Assembly (NCBI RefSeq): GCF_017591425.1
Contig: NW_024467106.1
Coordinates: 24,108,501-24,172,500, forward strand
DNA length: 64,000 nucleotides
Source: Ochotona curzoniae
Taxonomy: Eukaryota; Chordata; Mammalia; Lagomorpha; Ochotonidae
Direction: 5' to 3'
The position numbers and the translations under genes are program-made. Shown here piece after piece: positions 58,470-64,000 of this stretch (within the stretch, counting starts at the first letter, position 1; each line of letters begins with the position of its first letter). The notes below the pieces were generated by a model. It saw nothing but the letters and a program-made list of their open reading frames with translations. It searched no databases and was not told where the DNA came from.

Positions 58470-59099
58470 TGTTTCAGGCAACATCTAAGGGACACAAAGT
58501 TTTAAAGAAAACTCATTTTATTTCGCCACTTTTCTCTGCAAAGGTGCACACCCACTCAACATAAGCAGACATCTTTTGGAGGGAGCACCTCTTCCTGTTG
58601 CATCCAACCTGAGTCTCCCTCCAGGAAGTGCAGCTCAAACAACTCTATAAAGAAGTAAAGGTTATGGAGGAGGCAGGCAAACAGACCAATCGGCTGGGAC
58701 CAGCTCTCCTTTCCTTCAAAGGGAGACTCCAACGTGAGGACTACATGGGTTTTTATAGAAAGTGTGAATTACGCAGCTATGTGAACTAGGTGAGTTGGGC
58801 AGCCACAGGAGGAAACCATGAGAACAATGGGTGGGCTTGGCAACCACAGGAGGCAGCCATGAGAGCAACAGGTAAAGCAAATCTTACCATATTGATTCAT
58901 GAAACCAAGGGTAACTGGCAGGGCGTGTTTACACTTTGTGATGTGGCCCAAAAAGCAGGAAGCTGGTAAAGCATTTTGTACAAAAGCATAAAGGAGCAGG
59001 TTAGCAAACTTACGCAGGCCTGAACCAAAGTGACTCCATTTTGCGACAGGATTTCACACTCCTGCCAATGATAGCCAAAAACCATCATCCCACATCACA
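58470..59099 (-). mobile_element. Probable endogenous retrovirus LTR with U3 repeats
   Basis: On the minus strand it runs from a TGTGATGTGGG end (59099) to a CTGAAACA end (58470). U3 contains two near-repeats with a 41-base period (58800-58832 and 58841-58873, both with CCACAGGAGG), an ATTGG box near 58686, TATAAAAACCC (58747-58757) and AATAAA (58517-58522). Ends are approximate and no target duplication is clear. No internal retroviral sequence adjoins. Confidence 0.6.
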
Positions 59100-59308
59100 T
59101 TATCAGCTTCTATGGGAAAAATCATGAGTTCCATGTTTTTTATGTTGCAAAATTTTTCTATTGTTGCAATTCTTCTTTTGTTCCTATGTCTTAACTTCTT
59201 TTTTAAGGCTGTATATTCATTTAACGTAATTCACAAACCCTACTCTTTGAAAAAAAAAAAAAAGAATACAGGCAGTATTGCTAAGAAAACCTCCATGTAA
59301 AAAAGTTT

Positions 59309-59645
59309 GGGGCAGATGTTAGGTGCAGTAATTTAATAGTGGCTTGGGATGCATGCGTCCCATTAAGAAGTGCCTGGGTTCACATCTTGGCTGCGTGTCA
59401 GCTTCCTGCTAATTCCTCCCCATGGCAGTAGGAGCAGATGGCTCAGGTAGCTGAGTCTCTGTCACCCATTTGGGAGACCAAGACTGAGTTCCTAATCCCT
59501 TCGTTTAGACTGGCTTAACCTCAGCTGTTATGCTGTTATAAATATTCAAGCTGTGACCCAGTGAGTGAAATTCTCATTCATTCATTCATTCTCATTCTCT
59601 CTCTCTCAATAAATAAATACATACATACATACATACATAAAGACA
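59309..59645 (+). mobile_element. Old lagomorph SINE with microsatellite tail
   Basis: GCTTGGGATGCATGCGTCCC, AAGTGCCTGGGTTCACATCT and TGGGAGACCAAGACTGAG, then a tail that has evolved into (ATTC)n, (CT)n and (CATA)n at 59574-59640. Confidence 0.75.
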
Positions 59646-59700
59646 TACAAGAGGATTTTGGTCTTGCTGGAACATTATTGTATCAAACATTGAGCAAATC

Positions 59701-60033
59701 TGGGGCCCTGCGCGGTGGCACAGTGGTTAAGGTCCTCGCCTTGCACGCCCGGGATCCCATATGGGCGCTGGTTCTAGTCCTGGCAGCCCCACTTCCCTTC
59801 CAGCTCCCTGCCTCTGGCCCGGGAAAGCAGTCGAGGATGGCCCAAAGCTTTGGGACCCTGCACCTGCGTGGGAGACCCGGAAGAGGCTCCTGGCTTCGGA
59901 TCGGCATAGTATCGGACTGTTGCGCTCACTTGGTGAGTGAATCATCGGACGGAAGATCTTCCTCTCTGTCTCTCCTCTCTGTATATCTGCCTTTCCAATA
60001 AAAAAAATAATAAAAATAAAACTTTAAAAAAAA
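59701..60033 (+). mobile_element. Young lagomorph SINE with 14-bp TSD
   Basis: Head TGGGGCCCTGCGCGGTGGCA, B-box GGTTCTAGTCC, GAATCATCGGACGGAAGATC and an AAATAATAAAAATAAAAC tail. Flanked by ACATTGAGCAAATC (59687-59700) and ACATCGAGCAAATC (60034-60047), one mismatch. Closest relative in the window is the 12.0-kb copy. Confidence 0.92.
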
Positions 60034-60094
60034 ACATCGAGCAAATCAATTTGTATATCCTCAAATAACTATAGATATTATTTTTTTAATGAGT

Positions 60095-60415
60095 TGATAA
60101 TATGCATGCATACCAGGTTCAGCCACCTCCTATGATGCCAGCATCCTACCTGGGAACCAGTTCAAGTCCTATCTGGTCCACTTCCAGCACAGCACCTTGC
60201 AAATGCCCATTGTAAAGCATTGGAAGAAGGATCAAATAGTTGGCCCACTGCGACAATGTAGAATATCTGAATGAAACCCCTAATTCCTGGCTTTGGCCTG
60301 GACTGCCTGGACCATTGCAGCCATTTGGGGAGTAAACCCACAGCTAAAAGATCTCTCTCTAGCTCTCTAACTCTATTACTTTGTAACTTTACCTTTTAAG
60401 TAATTGTTAATTTTT
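60095..60415 (+). mobile_element. Old lagomorph SINE
   Basis: CAGCCACCTCCTATGATGCC, ACCATTGCAGCCATTTGGGG, AGTAAACCCACAGC, CT-rich end; the tail is lost. Confidence 0.65.
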
Positions 60416-60558
60416 TAAAAAGTTAAAATGAATTATGAGTTACGATTTTGAGTCATTATGCTTCATATGTCATGATTCTTAACAGCTACCAAAGATAAAA
60501 TTACACAGGCATCAGTGAGCTTTCTAATGGCAAATGTAAGGAATGAAACTGAAGAAAG

Positions 60559-60625
60559 TGGGCTTTGGAGCCAAGTGAACCTGGGAAAATTTCAGCTAAC
60601 TGTGAAAACTAAACAAGCTACAGTA
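60559..60625 (+). repeat. Possible MIR 5' fragment
   Basis: GTGGGCTTTGGAGCCAAGTG then AACCTGGGAAAATTTCAGCT matches the MIR head, weakly beyond that. Confidence 0.45.
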
Positions 60626-61740
60626 TTTCTATATTTACTTCAGTATTCATAAATCTTAAAATTAAATGACAGTGTTTATCAACCAAAGTGTTAACTCCTT
60701 AATGTTATAATGCTTATTAAACATGTTACTATAGTTAAAGTACTTCTTTTGTAACCCAGAATAAAATGCATCCCCATTAAAATTTGCCTCTTTGAAACCT
60801 CTTATTCAGATTCCATGATAAGATATAATTCCAGATTATATACCTCTGCTTCTTATATTTAATGTTTTGTCTCTGTGTTTTATCAACTGTTTTTCTCTTT
60901 TCAACATTTGAGCCCAAATATCATTTAATTATATTCTGTCTGTAGGTCTTTCACTGTATGGCCAACTCATTTTGACTTAAGATGGCAAGAAACAAAATTG
61001 ATTCATTGTATTTTGTGTATATATTTTTCAAAATGATTCTTCAAAATACTCTTGAATTTAAGAATTTCTATAATAGTTGGTGCATAAGATTGCAGATGAA
61101 AACAGGAAGCCCTACGCTACAACTTGGGCAGGAAGAATTCATAAGGAGCATTACAATGTGTTTGATTCTTGGCTAATACATGTGTTTATTGATTTAATGT
61201 TTTGGAAAGTCTTAAAATTTTCACACTAAAAGAAAAAAATTAAAAAGCACTGTTGTACTTACAAAAGCTGGCAAGTATGATATATTTAAAACATTTTTAT
61301 ACAATGAAAAAAAGCAATTGTATGGCTATAACTATATTACTAAAATAATTATATAACTAAAGATAACTAGGACATACGATAGCTTCTAAAGTAACTTATC
61401 TTGTAACCTCAGAAAAGCTATATTCCCTCTTCAGCTCTCAGCTCAACATTGTGTAACATGAGGAATTCAGACTCATGACATCTAGAATTTTCCAATTCGC
61501 ACTCACTTTTTTCACATTTATTTCCTAAGTGAAGCAACTAGCACATTCTTAGCACTCCATCTAGCCCAGCTTTGACTGTCACCTGCTCTGAGTGACCTGT
61601 AATTCTCCTCCAGCTCCTTCGGAACGGAGTCAGATTGAGATTTCAGGAGAGATGCAGTGAACTAGCCTTTGTGGCTATGGTTATACCCAAATTAAGCACT
61701 GGACCTAGTTCTTGCCTTCCCCATGATATCAACCCTGAGA
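60626..61740. other. Intergenic sequence, nothing recognised
   Basis: AT-rich, no feature recognised. Confidence 0.35.
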
Positions 61741-61827
61741 CAGTAGAGACCATGTCTGCTATCTTTTTGCACTTTTATAATGATTGACACATGGTACGTA
61801 GTGAATAAATACTTGCTGAATGAATCC
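61741..61827 (+). repeat. L2/MIR-type 3' end relic
   Basis: GATTGACACATGGTACGTAG followed by TGAATAAATACTTGCTGAAT and GAATCC matches the common ancient-repeat 3' end. Confidence 0.55.
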
Positions 61828-61968
61828 TAAAATATCTTTTCATGAATAAGGTTTTATGTGCTTCAAAGAAGTTTTCAAAGTAGTTGACTATGCATTCTCT
61901 CAGCAAAATGGAGCGCCAGAATCCAAATGATGCGTCCTAAACAGACTAGACATTAAGAACTATGCTTT

Positions 61969-62288
61969 TTTTTCAAGATTGATTTTTTATTGGAAAATCA
62001 GATATATAGAGAGGAGGAGAGAGAGAGGAAGATCATCCATCTGCTGAATCACTCCCCCAAGTAGCCACAACCAGAACTGAGCTGATCTGAAGCCAGGAGC
62101 CAGAAACCCTCTCTGGTCTCTCACATGGATGCAGAGTCCCAAGGACACATGGTGTCCCCGACTGCCCCCTCCTCCAGGCCACAGGCAGGGATGGGAAGTG
62201 GGGTCACCAGGACATGAGCTGGCACCCACATGGGATCTCTACATGTGCAAGGGGAGGACCCCAGTTGCCAGGCCACCTCGCCAGGCCT
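61969..62288 (-). mobile_element. Lagomorph SINE
   Basis: Reverse orientation: TCAAGATTGATTTTTTATTG tail, GAAGATCATCCATCTGCTGA, GGAAGTGGGGTCACC, and a CTCGCCAGGCC head. GAACTATGC occurs on both sides (61961-61969 and 62289-62297), a probable duplication. Confidence 0.82.
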
Positions 62289-62349
62289 GAACTATGCCTT
62301 TTTTTTTTTAAGATAAAATGTCCTAGTCCAAAAAAACAAACAAAAAAAC

Positions 62350-62960
62350 TCTGGGAGTGCGACAATATATGGCTGATTATTCCTTTTCTTTTTCTTCTTA
62401 TTGTTCCATTACATAGTTTTGTAGGCTTCCCCTATATCCCTCTGTTCCCTTCCCTCTTCTTCTCTTCCGGCCCCCCCTTTTCTGTCTTTTACATTAATAT
62501 AGTTCTTCAGCTGCAATCATGATCCCAACATTTTGTTCCTTACATGTGTCATGGCATTTAAGATATAGGCAATGGTAGAGGATTTAGTTTCTTATTGTCA
62601 AGGTATATTTCACTGGGAATCCTTTATTTGGGAGTAGAGATGCATGCTGCAGTTCTTTGTTTCCTGGTAGTCCACTCTCCATTGCATTGTTGATGCAAAA
62701 ACAGATGTAAACTTGTTTACCTATGTATCTTTTTGCTTTGTATTTTGTATGAAGATTACCTTATGTCAGAGAGAACATATAAATTTCTGTTGCTTGGGGA
62801 TTGCCTTATTTCACTGAGCATAATGGTCTCCAGGTGGGAGCCTTTCAACTTCGATTGCTACCCTTCCTTTCGGTAGGGAGCCTCATCAGCTGAGATGACG
62901 TTAACTGCTTGATATTCCACAATGACTTCACTCTATTGCCACTACCTTTGATCCTTCCAG
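62350..62960 (-). mobile_element. Older L1 3' relic
   Basis: CTTATTTCACTGAGCATAAT followed by GGTCTCCAGGTGGGAGCC (62802-62840) matches the ORF2 3' end in reverse; the pyrimidine-rich 62380-62480 stretch resembles an L1 3'UTR polypurine tract. Heavily diverged. Confidence 0.6.
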
Positions 62961-64000
62961 GAGGCTTAAGGTAAATCCACTGTGGACTATTCCAGCAACT
63001 GTCGCCACACACATTACAAGCAAATAATCTACAGCATTTCAAAGCTGAACTATCCTGATTATTGAACTCTAGATTTATTTTCCTGTATCCTCACTTACAA
63101 TGCACTCAGACGTTATCCACCGAAGGCCACAAATAAAAATCCGGTGAGTGGGTACATTCCTTCTACTCCTCCACTTTATGGAGTCGTTTTTAGAGTTGGA
63201 TAAGGAAAACAAAGCCATTAAGACATGACACAAAATAGAAAATTTGACTTCAAGTAATTGAGAGGATGTTGGCTAAACAGTTTGCATACAGTTATTCCTT
63301 CTTCATGTGTTGCTGAGTCTGACTTAGGAAAAAGAAGAAAACCCAGCAGGATCTGAAGATACCATGGTTCAGATAGCTGCCCAAGCCAGCAAGGTGAGCG
63401 AGTGTATCAGAAACCAAGTCTAACAACTACAATCTTGCCCAAGACCTCCTGGTCCTTCTTACAATAACACACACACACATACACACACACAGACACAGAC
63501 ACACAGACACACACACACACAGTGCATTTTAGGAAGTTTGAGAAGGATAGAACTAAAGATTAGTATTGTCATACAGAAAATACAAAATATGTAAATTTAT
63601 AAATATATACATGTATTATGAAAGAACTGCATAGATCTCAAAAACCTTTCACACAAAAGCTTACATTTTTAACTCCCCTTTCCAAGAACGTTTAAAATAT
63701 TTGCCAAATCTCACTCAAAATGTTCATGCTACCCACGGTGTTGTGGAACTATAAGATGAAGTGAATTCTGAGACACATGTTTACATCTTAGCTATGTTAA
63801 TGTAATACAGATATCACAACATTGCATTTGTTAAAAATCTTGTTTGAAAAACGTGTCTTCATCTACACGAGTCTTGCTTGGAGTGAAAGCCTCCACTTCT
63901 GCGTGTACTAACCTGCTCCCTGGCACAGGAACCTCTGCACTGGTTTTCTTTCTTTTAGTTCACATTCCATCTGTGAATCCATGTCCCACAGCACAACCAC
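62961..64000. other. Intergenic sequence with a (CA)n microsatellite
   Basis: Interrupted (AC)n/(ACAG)n tract at 63466-63522. Nothing else recognised to the window end. Confidence 0.5.

Noticed and set aside
59561..60001. 146-codon plus-strand open frame
   Set aside because: Spans a microsatellite tail and a young SINE; not a gene.
1..64000. CRISPR arrays, bacterial operons, tRNA or rRNA genes
   Set aside because: No spaced identical repeats and no prokaryotic gene structure; tRNA-like B boxes all belong to SINEs.

Overview
This is a vertebrate, almost certainly lagomorph, nuclear genomic window. About three dozen copies of one tRNA-derived SINE family (the lagomorph C-repeat/CSINE type, with a B box like GGTTCTAATCC and an A-rich tail built on AATAAATAAATCTT) lie on both strands. 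The remainder is L1 DNA, solo-type LTRs, ancient MIR/L2/hAT relics and AT-rich intergenic sequence. The youngest SINE copies carry the diagnostic block GAATCATCGGACGGAAGATC, which differs from the rabbit consensus as I remember it, so a pika (Ochotona) is the likelier source. That is an inference.

The only host gene I can support is a single large exon on the minus strand, 27333-29462, with 709 codons open from ATG to TAG. It encodes a paralogue of the RING E3 ligase TOPORS (TOPORS-like, TOPORSL). The conserved TOPORS core after the RING is well kept (residues ~105-255). An Arg/Ser-rich tail is also present. The RING itself has decayed: the first three zinc ligands can be traced and the rest are gone. 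A good splice acceptor lies immediately upstream, so a 5' exon further right is possible but I cannot identify it.

From left to right: 1-15029 is intergenic, with an LTR-like element (705-1255), old and young SINEs, an L2 tail, MIRs and a possible conserved non-coding block (9390-9920). Positions 15045-21780 hold a full-length young L1 on the minus strand, bounded by a 15-bp target-site duplication. It has a CpG-rich 5'UTR with four 32-bp tandem repeats, an intact ORF1 and a complete ORF2 broken only by one extra base in a homopolymer. Positions 21796-24800 hold a chain of nested retro-insertions: a 40-bp micro-SINE, an L1 3' fragment inside an older SINE, and a young SINE. The TOPORSL exon follows. 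Next come an older plus-strand L1 relic (30050-31370), more SINEs, a MER5A-like relic, a 419-bp solo LTR with a 4-bp duplication (36484-36902), an ancient L1 relic (37700-38450), a possible regulatory block near 43.4-44.3 kb, many SINEs, a second probable LTR (58470-59099) and a minus-strand L1 3' relic (62350-62960).

There is no operon or pathway logic here. The most notable items are the intact TOPORS paralogue with a dead RING and the nearly intact L1 with its promoter repeats. I see no tRNA, rRNA, snRNA, CRISPR or other structured RNA gene.
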